Below, piece after piece: positions 1 to 13,491 of a DNA stretch of 64,000 nt. The stretch is from Rhyacichthys aspro (taxonomy: Eukaryota; Chordata; Actinopteri; Gobiiformes; Rhyacichthyidae). The stretch's first letter is position 1. Each line of letters starts with the position of its first letter. Below the pieces are notes generated by a model. The model was not told the origin of the DNA, ran no database searches, and saw only the letters and a list, made by a program, of their open reading frames with translations. The translations under genes were made by a program, and so were the position numbers. The stretch is taken from the NCBI GenBank assembly GCA_036850595.1, contig CM072160.1, positions 11,449,906 to 11,513,905 of the forward strand, read 5' to 3'.

Positions 1-3000
1 CTGTGGCAGCAGACATGGCTCTACAGATGGCGGGTAAAAGGGCTGGTGAATAGGCGTTGAGGAGTTCTTCATACCACCTGGAGTCATGTCACCCTCTACA
101 GGGTCACATGGATGTGGGCTGAGAGGAGGGGGAGGAGGGGATCCAACCACGTCTCCAGGAGGGCCGTGTGCGTGCAGTGTGGGGGCTTTTGAAGGTACAC
201 TGTCAACATGGTGCAGGCTGGGATACGTGCCCTCCACCTGTGCTCTCAAACACAGCCTCTGACTCTGTGGCTCCAAGGACGGCTCCTCACTCACAGAGTT
301 ACGGTGGTGAAAAGGTGTCTGAGGCCTCTTCTGCTGCTTCTCACTTTTCTCCAGCTTTTCACCCAATTTATGCTTAGGGGCTGACTGGGTGGGCTGACCA
401 GGTAAAGGTGGGTGTCCTGAGGTGCTGCTGGATCGCTGTTTTTGACTTTTATGTCTGAAGTAAAAAAGCAAAAACATATATAAAGACAAGGTCTAACTCA
501 AAAATGTAAAATATTTAAAGTCCTACAAAACAAACCTTGAACAACTGCAATGTGGTTTGCGCGTTGGCTCCACAAAATCCCAAATTCCAGTTTTATCGGA
601 CTCCTCTTCACAGGTCCCATTAGTCAATGATGCAAACTTCCTCCTGTAAAAAACATTTCAGTCAGTGTACAGATAACAATAATTGTTTTTTATTTTAATT
701 AGATGATAAGGTATCTTACTTGTTCCCTGTCCGGTTTACGTTGTACTCCTGCCACACAGACTCCACCATCTGGCTAGCCAGTCTACGAGGGATTTTACCC
801 CCATGTAGGCTATTGTTAGAACTGTAGCAATCGGATGCAGAGGAGAGTTTTAGCCACCTCTGTGCCGGCTGGTGATCTGTAAGAAAAATGTAAACTCATA
901 AACTCTATATTAAGGTAATTCAGCAATAGCTTTGTAAAACATGCACTTACTAGTCTGCGCCTCCTCTGGTGAAGTTGGAGGAGTCAGCGTAACTGAGGAC
1001 ATGGAGGGGTCTCTGTGCACAGTCTGGCCCTGAGCACCACACAGGCTACCTGAGGTGTTAGCTGAGGCCTGGGGAACCACCACAGGGAGGTCCGAAAGGG
1101 GAAGGAGCACTAGGCAGGCAGGATAAACCATTCTGACACCCCCTGCAGAAAGTAAATAAATGCATGAACAATCAATTTTAAGAAATCCCTTCTGTTCTTA
1201 TACAAATGCAGAAATTGTCTAACACTTTAGTTACACATCATGCATTAACAACAGGCACAGGAGTGAGTCTAACACAGTCTAACACCAACTTCATAATCAT
1301 CGAGTTACATAAAAAATAGTCTTCAACCAAGTACCACCAAGACCTAATATTTGTGATTTGCCTTTATGGAGTCTAAGTCTCCTTTTCAAATAATGATCAT
1401 CAATAGGGCAGAAATAGTTAGACTTCCCCAAGAAAACACACTTCTTGATTTTTTCTAGATTTTCCACTGCAGGAAGCATTATTACTCACCAACAAGGACC
1501 TCAACAGCAGCCAAAGAGTCATCCTCCCAATCTGTCTCTTCCATCTTCTCCTCTTGTAGATCCTTGGGATTGGGGCTGATGGGATAAAACTGCCTCCACT
1601 CTTCGATAAGCTTTTGAGTTGGATGGTCTGACATCTTGAACGCCTGGCCTGTGAGTGTCCCGTTTAAGCCATACGGACTTAGGATGACTGGAAAACCAAG
1701 TGGGATTGAAAGGGTAAATGTAAGTCTAAAATAACTAGAACCCATATATAATGTGAGTAGAAAATCAATCGCTGATTTTACCTTGCAATGGGTTGGAGCT
1801 CTGCTGTGCAATGCTAAGATGCTCCTCACTCAGTTGCTGGAGCGGCTGATGTTGAGCAATCTCCACACTTGTGCATACATTGCTGTCACCGTGCACAAAG
1901 AAGGTGAATGCGCAGGACAGGTGCTCACTGAAAAAATTAATAAGAAAAAACATAAACTTACACTACAGGGAAATTATCTTATTAGTGCATCTTCATTCAC
2001 TAAAGGTGAAACAGTGACTCAGAAAGGGATTGTGGAATAAATGGGTGAAGAGATGCAAGATGTATCATTCCTCACATATTTAAACAGGGACACAACATAC
2101 ATCTCCAGAAAGGCTCAAAATAAGCATTGTAGTTAACCATAGTCCTAAAATAATAAAACAATGCCCATCATTATTCTCTTACTACTTGTGGTATAGGGGC
2201 AGCTAACTCTACTAAAATAGTATTTGTTGACACGGTTGCTGTAAAACCACAGAGCAGACTCAGCATTTTCCAAAAGGCTACCCTGTTTACCAGCCAAAGA
2301 GGACAGACAAGCAAGCCCATCAAACTCTACTCTAAGAGGTCCTGCTGCTTTTAACATTCACTTGTAGACAAGTTAGTTTCAAACAGAAGTATACTATAAT
2401 CAAGGAATCAGGTTTTGAATTATAATAGCAACTGAAACTTTGTTAATAAATATGCCCGAGGGGTCTGGCCTCGAGGCCTGTGTAAAATACCAAAGCCAAA
2501 AAGTAGGGACTGGATTGAACTTGTTGTGAGATGAGGAAACAAGTAAAGATGTGTAAAGTTAAAATCCGCCCATTAAAATAATGCTTTGCTAAACTGACAA
2601 GCTAGCTCACTTCTTACATTCATCTCAATTGCAAAATGTCTTCATGGAACGAGTATTAAGCTTCCAGATGAGCAGACACTTATGGCAAACAAAAGTGAAA
2701 CAACTACAGTCAAAACAGTTTTTTATCTCTTAAACATTTCCCGGCACAGCTGTGTCATAGTAAACACAAAATTCAATTATTTGACCATTTGCGTAAATAG
2801 CTCAACACAGTAAATGGTAACAGCATTTGTAATTAACAGGGCACACTCCAATTACATACTGACATCTGTCCTTACTCAACAACAAACTTTTTTACTACAT
2901 CGTTTTTGTTATCTGTCAATTTAACATTGTTAATACAGCAACACGTTAAGCTGAAAGCACATTAAAGTAACCAAGTTAGTAAAAGAACTTCCAACAAGGC

Positions 3001-5148
3001 TACTGTACTTTGCGAGCAGATGAATGCAGCACAAGATTATGTACAAAGTGTTTTTTCTTTTTAAATCTTTTATGTCATGTATAAAAGTCTGTATCATTCT
3101 AAGAGCCTTTGTCTTTTACTGATTTCTAGACTTATATTTATTACTTATATTTTGCTGTGCCAGTGTCCCAGGTTCTACTCTGTGCTGGCACTGTGAGCAT
3201 GCTCAGAACACTTAGTCTGACCTCAGCTAAGCTAAGCTGCATACAAACTGCAGTAGCTCAACTATGAATCGCATTATTTAGGTATGTTAGCTTGACCAAG
3301 ACAAAATTCAAAACAGCAATTTTAGTCTGACTGCAATACTTTTTTGTTTTGTTTGGTTTTAAAGGTTTATGCATGGTCAAACTAAGGCAATAATTAAGAC
3401 TTTGCTTGTTGCGTAGCATCTGTTTTTTAAAGCAGAATGTACCTTTTATTCAGAGTCTTCTCCTCCTTCTGGTATGGCTTCACAAACCACTTTCCAATGC
3501 GCACAAAACCACGATTCATGAGACATCGCTCCAACAGGTTGTGGATGGCTTTGAATAAGAGTGTCCGACACTCGTAGGACAGGCCACTCTCCCACTCACC
3601 ATCTTCCTCACCTGAAACAAGTTAAACAGCAATATATTGATGACTAATGTGACTGTGTCTGCTTTACTTCTACTTTAACTGTTTTAGACTGAAAACGTAC
3701 AAAACAAAAGCAATGTGATCCTAGGTATTTCTAGGCATGACAAAATCCCTGGATAAAATAAATTACTTCTAAATTTGAAGAACACTGGTTGGCAAGTTAT
3801 GTATAAAATCACTGATAATACAGAAAAACAAACATCTCAGATTTTTAAATACTGTTTGTCACTGTGAATACAGCAGATATGATGTAAAAATAATACACAC
3901 ACAGTGAACAAAAATTAATGTTCACAAAAATATGGCCATGCAGAAACAGAAAATATTTCAAAATCAAGGTGATTTGATGTAGTCGTTTTTAATACTACCA
4001 TAAAAATCAGTGCTGTGGCTGGGAGCCAATGAACGATGAAAGATTGTACCCTTAAAGAAAATGGTTTTTTTTAGGATCAAAAGTGTACAGTTGATGAGAA
4101 AAAAAGTTTAGGAGGCATGAATGTCCATGTGACGGAAACTTCCTATTCTTATCTCTTTATAATAACTAAAAAAACAAACAACTTTGTAAATATAAGACAC
4201 AAATGTGAAGGCAGCATGCACTTACTTGAGAGCTCATTGTGGATAAGTTCAGCAAAACTGGGGTCATCCCCCCACCAAAAAAGCCAAAGCTCTCTGCGAC
4301 CTGGGGTGTGGTGTCTTCTCCACACACTCAGCACATCTGCAGCCAAGCAGCGGCTGAAGCTGCACAAGATAGGGTCCTCCTCAGTCACAGGGAATAGGAT
4401 GGGTGAAGATGTGGGTCCTTGCCACACAAAACGTCGCCATTTTATTCCAGTCAAATCCGCCTTTGAATAGAAAAGTAATAATTAAAGAGTGACCACTAAG
4501 CATAAATGTACTGTACTAAACATAGGTTACTGTATAGCTGACTAATTAGAGTGTGTTGTTTCAAATAGTAACAATCAGCTGCAATATGCTTTAACAACAC
4601 ACATAAATCATTATATGGAAAAAGTTCAACACATGGGCCTTGAGATGTCTTACAAAAACTTTAAACGTGTGACAACATCACACAGGCCTGTGATGTTGAT
4701 TTATTTACAAATGGTAGCACACTTCAGAGTACCAGTTTAGCATCAATTTAGATAAAAACAAAATAATACAAAGAAGCAAAATTACATCATTCTAATTACT
4801 CTGCAATGTCACTTTAATGTAGGAATAATGTAAGTCAAACTGTCATTTTAGGTCGTGTGCAGCCCTAGTTTATATCATGTAATTTAAGCATTTTACATAA
4901 CAGTCCGTCAGCATAACAAGTGCAGTATGTGCCGTACGTTTTGAAACTTAGATCACGATTTGCAAGTTGCAGGCCCAATGCCTTTACGCCAGTCTGCACT
5001 GACGTTACAAAGCTTGTTGCCTGATTAGCCAAAATGGCTTTCTGGCCTCTGAGTGTAAGAGCTAACGCTAGCAGAGTCTTACCAGGCAGAAGAGGTTGGA
5101 GTGGCAGTCCTCCAAACTGGCCCCGTTTGGTACAAAGCACGAACTCAT
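1..5148 (-). CDS. med13: Mediator complex subunit 13 (MED13), 5' part: nine coding exons, continues past the left edge
   Basis: Coding exons, in transcript order on the minus strand: 5148-5083, 4460-4226, 3611-3443, 1927-1782, 1687-1490, 1142-951, 876-720, 643-536 and 454-1 (open at the window edge). All junctions are GT-AG and phases agree, giving 575 codons. The start MSSCFVPNGASLEDCHSNLF, the WVWRR/FWWG block and SYECRTLLFKA match the MED13 N-terminal domain. The N-terminus and the spacing around FSRCL fit MED13 better than MED13L. MED13 links the CDK8 kinase module to core Mediator in the nucleus and regulates Pol II transcription. Exon 6 keeps the LTPPTSPEE phosphodegron (Thr about 325), known in human MED13 as the FBW7 recognition site. 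Exon 9 is proline- and serine-rich, as in the family. Start chosen because it is the only ATG giving the conserved first exon. The 1.5-kb intron 1928-3442 is the longest and holds nothing recognisable. Teleosts often keep two MED13 paralogues; which one this is cannot be told here. Confidence 0.95.
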
Positions 5149-6441
5149 CCTTTCACTGCGTGGTGGTAGTCTTAAAGTCCATTGTTTCAATCACAGTCGA
5201 GGGCAATAACTGAACCAGTTATATTGCTGTTAAAGCACTGTTTAGTGCAACTATCCAGTTAAAGCGCCGACCAACTTGGAAGCTAAAGCTAGCGCTGGTT
5301 AAACAGACAACTTCTAACCGGCGCTAGCCAATGCTAGCTGTGTAGCTAAGCTAAGAGGCTCAGATAGCGTCAACTGCGAGCTTCTAGCTGTTCATCAATC
5401 CTGTTTGAAATGTATTGTCTGATCAGGGTAGCCACAAGCTTGCTGCTGCTACATATCCTCAAAATGGACAACCGATTCAAAGAGTTACCGGACAAACTAT
5501 TTTTTCATTATATACATAAGATGTTGTCTGCGCGATAAAATATGAGCCCGAAAACTAAAAACTTTACCCAAAAATCTTGTGCCCCTGTTGTGCTAATGCT
5601 AATGCCAGCTAGCTGGTCTGAAACAATTTCAAAGCAGAGGAACTCTCCCCTCCCCCTGAGCTCTAGCCTGTTAGCACACAAGCTAACATACCAGAGCTCC
5701 AGCGCTAGCTGCTAGCTAAATAAAACAATTAGCTACACCGCCCTCCTTCTTACTAAAAACATCGCGGGGTTCAGACATAGTAAAACTACCATTAAAACGG
5801 CCGATATTCTGAATTAGTCTGAGTACTCATCGTTTATTCTTCTCTCAGTGATCCATAGCTCCAGCAGATTTCCATTATTTCAGTTCATGGATTGAATTCT
5901 TTAATGGCGGCCAGGAGGACAACTCTGCCTCTCAACTCCTATTGGCCAATTTGTGGTAATGGGGGCGTCATCCGGCTTCAAGTAGCTCCATGACTTCACA
6001 GTTTACAAGATGAAAGCTCCAGTGCATCTGTCATACAGACAGTGTTCAATCTCAGTGATGTCTGTTTCTAAACATGTTTTATTGAGCTAAATCTTTTACT
6101 TATGACTCCTCCACACCACCTATTTATAATGTTATAACATTATGAAACATTAGAAACAGCATAGAAAGGAGGGTAAAAGACATCGGCCTTGAAAATATTT
6201 GCACATATTTCACAAAACTTTTGTAAACGTCTGAATTTCTGAATTCACTTTGTTTGGCTTTTAGGACAATTACACGTGTCATTCAAGAGCTTGCTGCATC
6301 TTTGGTTAATTTATATAGCAACTTGCATTTTTTTTCTCAGTAATTTTTGCTCCTATGCCAAAGTGAGCCACGGGGCGGAAACACTCCTGTAAGCCGTCCC
6401 ATTGAAGGCGGGGACACGGATGCACCCAGAATGTCAACAAC
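5149..6441. promoter_or_regulatory. Divergent promoter region between med13 (minus) and the C3orf33 homologue (plus)
   Basis: Just under 1.3 kb separate the two start codons, which point away from each other, so both 5' UTRs and promoters should lie here. The interval has many GCTAGC/GCTAAT-type words between about 5280 and 5720, a palindromic CCAAT box near its middle, and an AATGGCGGCC word near 5902 that resembles a YY1 site. No TATA box is obvious at a fitting distance from either start. Transcription start sites cannot be placed from sequence alone. Confidence 0.55.
5941..5950. promoter_or_regulatory. Palindromic CCAAT box (ATTGGCCAAT), candidate NF-Y site
   Basis: ATTGGCCAAT reads the same on both strands and so carries a CCAAT pentamer in each direction. 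It sits between two divergent genes, about 0.8 kb from the med13 ATG and 0.5 kb from the C3orf33 ATG. NF-Y binding is inferred from the motif only. Confidence 0.45.
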
Positions 6442-8101
6442 ATGCCGCCGGAGTCTTGCTCAGGAACAGAAACTGAGAAGGAAATGACAGACAGACAACA
6501 AAAACATGAACCAAACCGCTCTTCCCAGAACATCGTCTCTGTAATATCTCAGTGTGCAGACGATCATTTAACACTAGTACGGGTAGGTTTTTGTACGGGC
6601 CTGGCATTTTTTAGGTTTCGCATGTAGCTACAACAGATAGCACCAGTCGTTATACTTGACGTTCAGTAGCTTCTAATAGGAGTAATCTTTCTACAAATCA
6701 CTGGCACTGTTTATTTTTCTTCTGTCTGGCATGCAGTGGTAGTGTAAAAACTCCTCTATTAGCTCACAGTCATCACTCTTTTGTCTTTAACAGAATTTAA
6801 GCACTGGAATAGCAGTGGCTGGTGTGATTATAATAGCCAGGAGTATAAAACTGGTAAGAGCAACATTTCATTGTATTGTTAATTCCAGCTGGGTTATGAT
6901 TACTAGTGATAATTAAATAGTAGATTAGGTAGCCTACTTAATTTTAGATATTGATAAAGAATCTTTTTAGTCATGTTACTTGAATTGAACGAATTGTGTA
7001 AAAGAACGTCTCAGTTTCTTTTATTTATTATTATTTAGCTATTATTAAATTTAACATGTTACTTCTTTAGCTCACCAAGTTTCAGGCAGCATCTCAGATT
7101 CCTGTGCGTTTCATTGAGAGGAATGTCAGCCTCTATGGGAAGGTTCATTCAGTCACAGAGAAAGGTCTTGAAGTGGAACATGTCCCAATTTATTTGCCCG
7201 TCATCTCTCCACTGCTTAACAAAAAACATGGTAAGTAACACACCACCTGACTCAATATATCATTATATCAAGCCAGGTGCTGCTTTTCTGTTTCTTTTTA
7301 ATTGCTGGAAAAAACATATAGCTGTGTGCTCACTGTAAGTCAGTACTTCTCCACATCAGGCACATGTGCTGTAATTGTCATTTTGCTTCATATTGTAGCT
7401 AAACAATATCACGGACTGCAGATTCTATGCTTTTACTATCAATCATCTGGGGGAAATAATTGCTTCTTTGTGAAATTTCCAGATGCTTCTACTTTTAGAC
7501 CACTTTAGTATAAAATGGGCTGAATGATTGAGAAGAATTGCTTGAACCTCTAGCCACTGGATTTTTTTTTTCTTTTTTTAGACAGTCGCACCGCTCCATT
7601 ACTGGTGCGTCTTGCAGGAGTGGAGCTGACTCCAGAGGGCAGGCAATGGCTACAAAAGAACCTGCTTCCTGCCAAAATGGTTTGGATAAAATTAATCAGC
7701 CGGGCGGATGAGACACTTTATTGTTTGGTGTCGCAAAAAAGGGTGAGCTATTTTATAATTGAGACAACTACATATCACAAAAGTATTGGAAATATTTTAT
7801 GACAAGCACACTTGGTACAATTGCATTGTCCTCTTCTTTCCAGCAGGGGTTGCTGTGGACCTATTGTATAAATGAGGACGTCCTCAGGCTGGGTCTGGCT
7901 CGCACTGCTCCTATCTCTGGGCTCCTGCCTCAGTCTCGTCTTCAATGGCGTCTGCACAAACGGCTGCACAGGGCAGAGGTCAAAGCTGAGAGAAAGGGTC
8001 GGGGATTGTGGAAAGAGGACAGCCTATGGGAACGAGCCTCTAAAGCCTTCAGGGACAACAAAATATTCAATCTAATGAGGAGAGTTTTTAAAAGGACGTG
8101 A
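6442..8101 (+). CDS. c3orf33: C3orf33 homologue, complete, five exons
   Basis: Coding exons: 6442-6582, 6794-6853, 7071-7230, 7582-7742 and 7847-8101, all GT-AG and phase-consistent, giving 258 residues, close to the human protein. The first exon ends in ADDHLTLVR. Exon 2 encodes a hydrophobic membrane segment (STGIAVAGVIIIARSIKL, about residues 50-67). Exons 3-4 hold LVRLAGVELTPEGRQWLQ, matching the family's conserved nuclease-fold-like block, and the C-terminus is basic (KEDSLWERA, RRVFKRT). The human protein has been linked to mitochondrial inner-membrane organisation and, earlier, to AP-1 signalling; I rely on memory for this and the sequence shows only one N-terminal membrane anchor. Exon 5 has a tandem acceptor (CAGCAG at 7841-7846), so one extra Gln may be included. 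The gene lies head-to-head with med13 and upstream of plch1 on the same strand, as C3orf33 neighbours PLCH1 in mammals. Confidence 0.9.
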
Positions 8102-8231
8102 TGCATCAATAGAGGGATCAAAGCTAAACAAGACAAGACTTCACACTTCAGCACAAATCAGTTTAATTTCATGTTTGGCATTTTAGAAAAGTTCAGAAAA
8201 TAGTCCAATCATTCACACATCTTTATTTAGA

Positions 8232-8237
8232 AATAAA
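8232..8237 (+). terminator. Poly(A) signal AATAAA for the C3orf33 homologue
   Basis: AATAAA lies 131 bases past the stop codon, followed by a T-rich stretch. It is the first canonical signal downstream of the gene. Confidence 0.6.
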
Positions 8238-9286
8238 TTGATTTTGTGCCTTGAAGTATCATTTACCTTTTACCTTACATCCCATGAGTTTGAGATTCCT
8301 CTGTGTTTTTGTGTTGGACACCCCACTAAACCCAGGAAAGGGGTGGGGTATGTTAATGCTGTTCTAAATGGCCGAGGGGGTTCAGTTGCCCCCAAGTGAG
8401 ATCATTGTTGCTATAGTAACACCAAGTGTTATATACATAGTGGACCAAAAGATAAACCATACATTACAGCCACTTTTAAACCTCATGGGATCCTAAGCCT
8501 CATTTCCACTGGGGCAGCATGGTATGGGTGAGTATGTAGAATCCTGAGTGGTTGTGAGTGGGGTCTTCCTCTGCACTGGGACCATAAAATTTTTTATTTA
8601 GATTGTTGAAAGCCAGGATATAGAAGACAAGGCTGTGTACTGCTGATGATTTCACAACACTTTCTTATTTGTTAAAGAAAAAAAAATCAGATTCTCATTA
8701 CATTAAGAGCAAACCCCTGGGCAAATTTCCTGTTCAACCAGGACCTGACTCATATGATTGCCCTTAATGTTTGCAGTGCAAGCCAAGTGTCGGGATATTA
8801 TATGTGTGTTTTTTTACAGGCCTTTTTAAGTCTGGCCAGAGGAGGAGGTGGTCCATGCTTGCCTGCTTCTGACATTGATGAGTCCTTTGGGGTGTGGGGT
8901 GAGCTAGTACTCAGGCAGTCATCCCAATGGGCACTAGGAGATTAGCACAGAGGGGAGGAGGTTCACTGGGGTAGAAGGGGATTTTGGGTCCAAACACAAT
9001 AGAAGGAGAGGAGGAGTCACACTGGAAGCGAAAGGGAGAGGAGGAAGGGGGGTTGATGAATCAGCTACTCCCTTTTGTTGTGCAAATGTTACTAGTGACT
9101 GTTATGGCTGAAGAGGCCTGTGATTGGTGGGCCGGTTTAAATTGTAAGGTGCATTTCAGGCGGATGGCTGTTGCTGCCAGACTTTGAACTGTCACTGAGT
9201 GAGGAGTGGGAACAAAACCATGGCTGAGACAAACATTAGTGTCAACGCAGTGTGGAGATTCCAAAACAGAGACTTAAAGATGACCA

Positions 9287-9316
9287 TCAAATAGCATTTA
9301 GTCAAATAGCATTTAG
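9287..9316. repeat. 15-bp unit repeated twice in tandem
   Basis: The unit TCAAATAGCATTTAG occurs twice head to tail, at 9287-9301 and 9302-9316, and a partial third copy follows. Confidence 0.8.
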
Positions 9317-9652
9317 TCAAAAGTATAGTAAAGTAGTTTTAGTTTGGCAAATTATATTTGTGCAGCTGTAAATGCATTTGGTGATCATGTAATGCCACCT
9401 CTAAAACACTGTGTACTGTCTACAAAAACATTTTGTTCCTTATAAATGCTTGTGTTTGAGTTTATTATGAGCCAAATTAAGATGCAAACTGCTCTGTTAA
9501 AATAATTCACTGAGTTAAATATATTAAATTGGAAAAGGTCATTAAAAGTATAAAAAAAACATTTGCATTTCTTTTTACGAGTCAAATGCAAATAAAGCTT
9601 TATGTTAATGATAATTAAGCTCTCTCCTTTAAAGACTGAAGAATCCTTTATG

Positions 9653-9686
9653 GACTGACTGACTGACTGACTGAATGAATGATTGA
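9653..9686. repeat. Short (GACT)n / (GAAT)n microsatellite
   Basis: About five GACT units run into GAAT and GATT variants. A simple repeat with no sign of function. Confidence 0.8.
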
Positions 9687-12600
9687 CCTATTCCTTTGTG
9701 TGTTGTGGCTGAAGAAGTCCAGTCTGAAGCTGATCCATTCCAGGTTTTTCTGTGATCCTTGTGTCCCACAGCAGTAGTTATTTGAAAGGGGACCTTGCTT
9801 GATGCACTGCTTGCCCACACCACTGAAGTTGTTGGGACAACTCACTCTGGAAATAAACCACTGGGACTAACACTGAACGAGTTTAGTGTTGCCATGGACC
9901 TACAGAATCTACGGAAGAATATTTTTGTTGAAAGTGACAAGACTTTATAAGGAAGTTGGCAACGCGAATCAAAAGGTCACATGAGAAGTAAGTAACCTTA
10001 TGATGCATCCATTACTGACAACATATGACTGACATAACATCTCTTTATTTAAGTGTTTATGTTTGGATAAAAAATGCAGCTTGTATTTGGACATTGCACT
10101 TCTCTGGTTAGTATGTAAACAGTTGACTGTCACTTAGTGACTACACAAGTGTACTGTAGGGAACTATACAGTATCCAAGCAGATGTGCACCTGCCATGTT
10201 CCTTGTCATTAAACTGAAGACATTTAAACACTTCATACTGTCATTTTAATGAATAGACATCCAAATGACACGCAGACATTTGAAAACTGACTTGATCTTG
10301 ACTCATTTATGGCATTTACTTCGGATACTATTTAATGTGTGTAGGGTGAAGACATTTTTCAGTATGAATTCCTTACTACTTTCTTACATTTCTCACATGC
10401 TCCGTGTTGCATTTGAGATTTGCAGCAAGGCAGAACAACAAAGGCCTTTATTACACTCAGCCGGTAGCCATCCCCAAAGAAAGAGATGGGGCACTCCCCC
10501 ATCCCAGAGCAGGGTCCTTGGGGATTTTTTGATTTAATTGAGTGGGTCTGTGAAGCTGGCTGATTGTGAAAGACAAAAGGATTTAAAGAGACAGGAAACT
10601 GCCATCACACTGAATCTGAAATGTGTTGTAAAATAGACTTTTCCACTGCTTACACTTCACACTGATTGTCCAAATTCAAAGGAGTATCTTTCTTTGGCGC
10701 AATTTAATAAAGCTTATGATGAAACCGATACATGACAAAAGGTCTCTGGTTTGGGGACAGTATGTCTCTGATAGCTGAGATTTTCTCCAAATGAGCCACA
10801 TATTTGCTTTCACCTAGTGTCACTGTAAACAATCACTTGTACGCAACTGTAACACAGGGTGGCTATTCCTTCACACACCCACATTCACTGCAGTGTGTAT
10901 GTGTGAAGGCATGCATGAGCTGAAAAGTGACTCCCTTGTTATAATGTGACTGAAGTATTGTGAGCGGTGTATCGGCTTGCTGGTGTAGGGTTGTAGGAGT
11001 GGATACATGACTCTTTGTGGGTGCTGTGATCCCTTTTGAATAATTGAAGTTGCTTAGTGGAAAAAGGCCAGGGAACTTTGTGACTAAATGAACTACTTTG
11101 TGCGCATACAGTGGATTTGAATCATTCAAGTGTATGTTTACAGCTTACAGTATGCTGTCATGTTTAATTCTTTATCCAATATATGAATCACATGCTTATA
11201 GCTGCTCAAGTCAAGCCAAGCCAACTATTACTTTGCAGAAAAAGATGTTTAAGTTCAGTGACAATATTCCTGTAATTGTACTTAAAATACAGGTTGTGGC
11301 CTTATCCAGCAACATAATCAAGTTAGATGTGCTACGTTATTGTGTCTCTGCTCATTCTCCTGTGTAATGCTTCCCGGACCCCTCTGTAACCCCATGGTCT
11401 GAGGTCCACTCTATCAGAGACTCAAATGAACAGACAACATATTACATCATAATAGCCAAACACATGTGGCCTTATTTCTAATACATGCATTGACCATAGT
11501 CTTCTTGTTTACAGAGCAACTGAGTGAGCAGTGAACCCTTGTCTCCATGTGAGAGCATGTGTCTAGCCATCAGTGCACTAAATCTGTTTGCTGACTGTGT
11601 TGCTGAAAGCTACTCATTGACTTTGTAGAAGAGCAAGTTGGTTTACAGCACAGTACAGCGGTTATTCTTGCATGACTGTCGGTTGTTAAGGGATAAACAG
11701 CCATGTCTTTGTTGGAAAGGATAACATAAGTGATAAAAGGAGTGTGTAGTTTAACCAGCATGTAAGAGTATAGCCTCTTTTTGTTTTATGAATGTTTTTT
11801 TTCTATGTTCATAATAATTAAATAGCAAAGCATCCTTTTTAGCTTGTCAGTGTCATTATAGTAGAGTGCTCTTTTGCGTTATGTCAATACGACACAACAG
11901 ATGCTGCCCTCTTTATGTCTCCGTCCTTTGACAAAGCTATTGTTACCTCTGAGAACACATGAGCTTATTTTTAGGTCAAAATTGTAGTTTAATAAAAAAT
12001 AGGGCAGTGGGATTCTCCACCCATGTGTTTAAGTATAAATTACCTCTGTGTGAGTTACATATCCACTACAAGGAAACTTTAACAGGGAGAACACCCATGA
12101 CCTACTTCCTGCTAGGCTCAAGAAATACTGTCTCAACAGGCAGTCAATCCGTGTAACATTTTTAAGTTAGCTTCTTTTCCAGTCTGCCTGTTTAGACACA
12201 GAACACTTCAATGGGGTGTAGGAGCGTCAACAGACGAGCCGGCTACTTATGTTACAGACTGTCAGGACAAGAAATAGTGTCACCAACTGTGCAGGGTGTA
12301 CACATGTGCGATGAGGACATGTCAAGCTACATCTTAATTATCACATAATTAATCCATGAGGCATGTGACAGTTAAAATCGAGTCATACAATGTCCCCATT
12401 GATCAACCTCTTCATCATGTGGGCTTTGTAATGATAATAAACAGACATTTAGAAACATTACTGCAGCCTATAATAACATTTTAAGGCCACGAGTTGCTTA
12501 GAGGTACTAAGAGGACAAGGTGTAGCATTGTGTAAAGCTTGGCATTACTGAACTAAACTCATTGAATTTACTATGAGCTGAGTACTAAAGATGATCAAAA

Positions 12601-13370
12601 TGTGTTTACTTCAGTGATCCATGAGGGCAGTCTTATTCATCACATACATTTAATTTTTTTTTGCTTTTTTTCACTCCTTTTAGACTGTCCCTGATTTGTG
12701 TGTCACATTGACACAGCCAGTGAGTCCACACAGTCGCCCATAAAAAGCACAGAGATCAATCCCTCCTGTTTTAAACTGAGTAGGCAGTCACAGAAAAGCA
12801 CTTCCACCTCAAAGACACTTGACCCAAGGGCTGCTGGTCACCTCCCAAAAACACTAGCTGGCACCAGGAAACCTAGAGGTTGGTTTTAGGAGAGCTGTAA
12901 ATCACTGGGAGATAGACGTGCAACAGGTGGAGGACACACTGCAGCAGGGAAAGTCGAAAGATGATGAAAGACCCGGGGAAGTGGTGGAACATTGGAGATC
13001 CGGTTATAATGACTGAATGATTAGAAACAGAGGCAAGAAAAATGAAAGCAAATTCCGAGGAAGTTGGGAGGTGAACCAAAAGTCCATGAATAAGGTTCAT
13101 TTGATCAGCACAGAAAGATTTTATAAGCTGAGGTCCTACTGCTACAGTTATAAGTTACATAAATCTGTGTTGTAACAAATACAATGAAAGGACATGACAA
13201 CAGAATTTAAAATAAGTTACTAAATATGACTACAAACCCACCTTCAGCTTTTACATTTATGTTTCTCAGTGGCATCATGTTTACCCCTAACCCTGGTTTA
13301 AATAATGTGTTTCTTAGTACATCTATTTGTAGATTTTTTCATTAAACTGTGATTTTCTCATTTCTTTCAG

Positions 13371-13491
13371 GACATTTCTAAGCCAAAACAGTACCTCGTC
13401 ATCCCTGGCAGCATGAGCTCTTGGGTGGTGAATAAGAAAGGGGAGCCTCAGTACCGACGGCACTTTCTGACAAATAACAGCATCTTTCAAG
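13371..13491 (+). CDS. plch1: Alternative first coding exon of plch1 (MSSWVV... form)
   Basis: An ATG at 13413 opens 26 codons (MSSWVVNKKGEPQYRRHF, then LTNNSIFQ) that end in phase 1 at a GTAAAT donor (13492). That phase matches the VERCMSVM exon at 24390, giving Q-V-E-R-C. The exon is preceded by a good acceptor (TTTCTTTCAG at 13361-13370), so a further upstream non-coding, or coding, exon may exist: the frame stays open back to the acceptor. It replaces the canonical first exon at 16624. Coding status rests on frame, phase and splice signals, not on a remembered orthologue. Confidence 0.6.

Larger units (their letters stand above)
8238..13370. other. Intergenic region, no gene seen
   Basis: About 5.1 kb without a convincing exon on either strand; open frames are short, lack splice-consistent neighbours and have no recognisable protein similarity. 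It holds two small tandem repeats (listed separately). Regulatory DNA for the first plch1 exon may lie here, but I see no definite motif. Confidence 0.5.
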
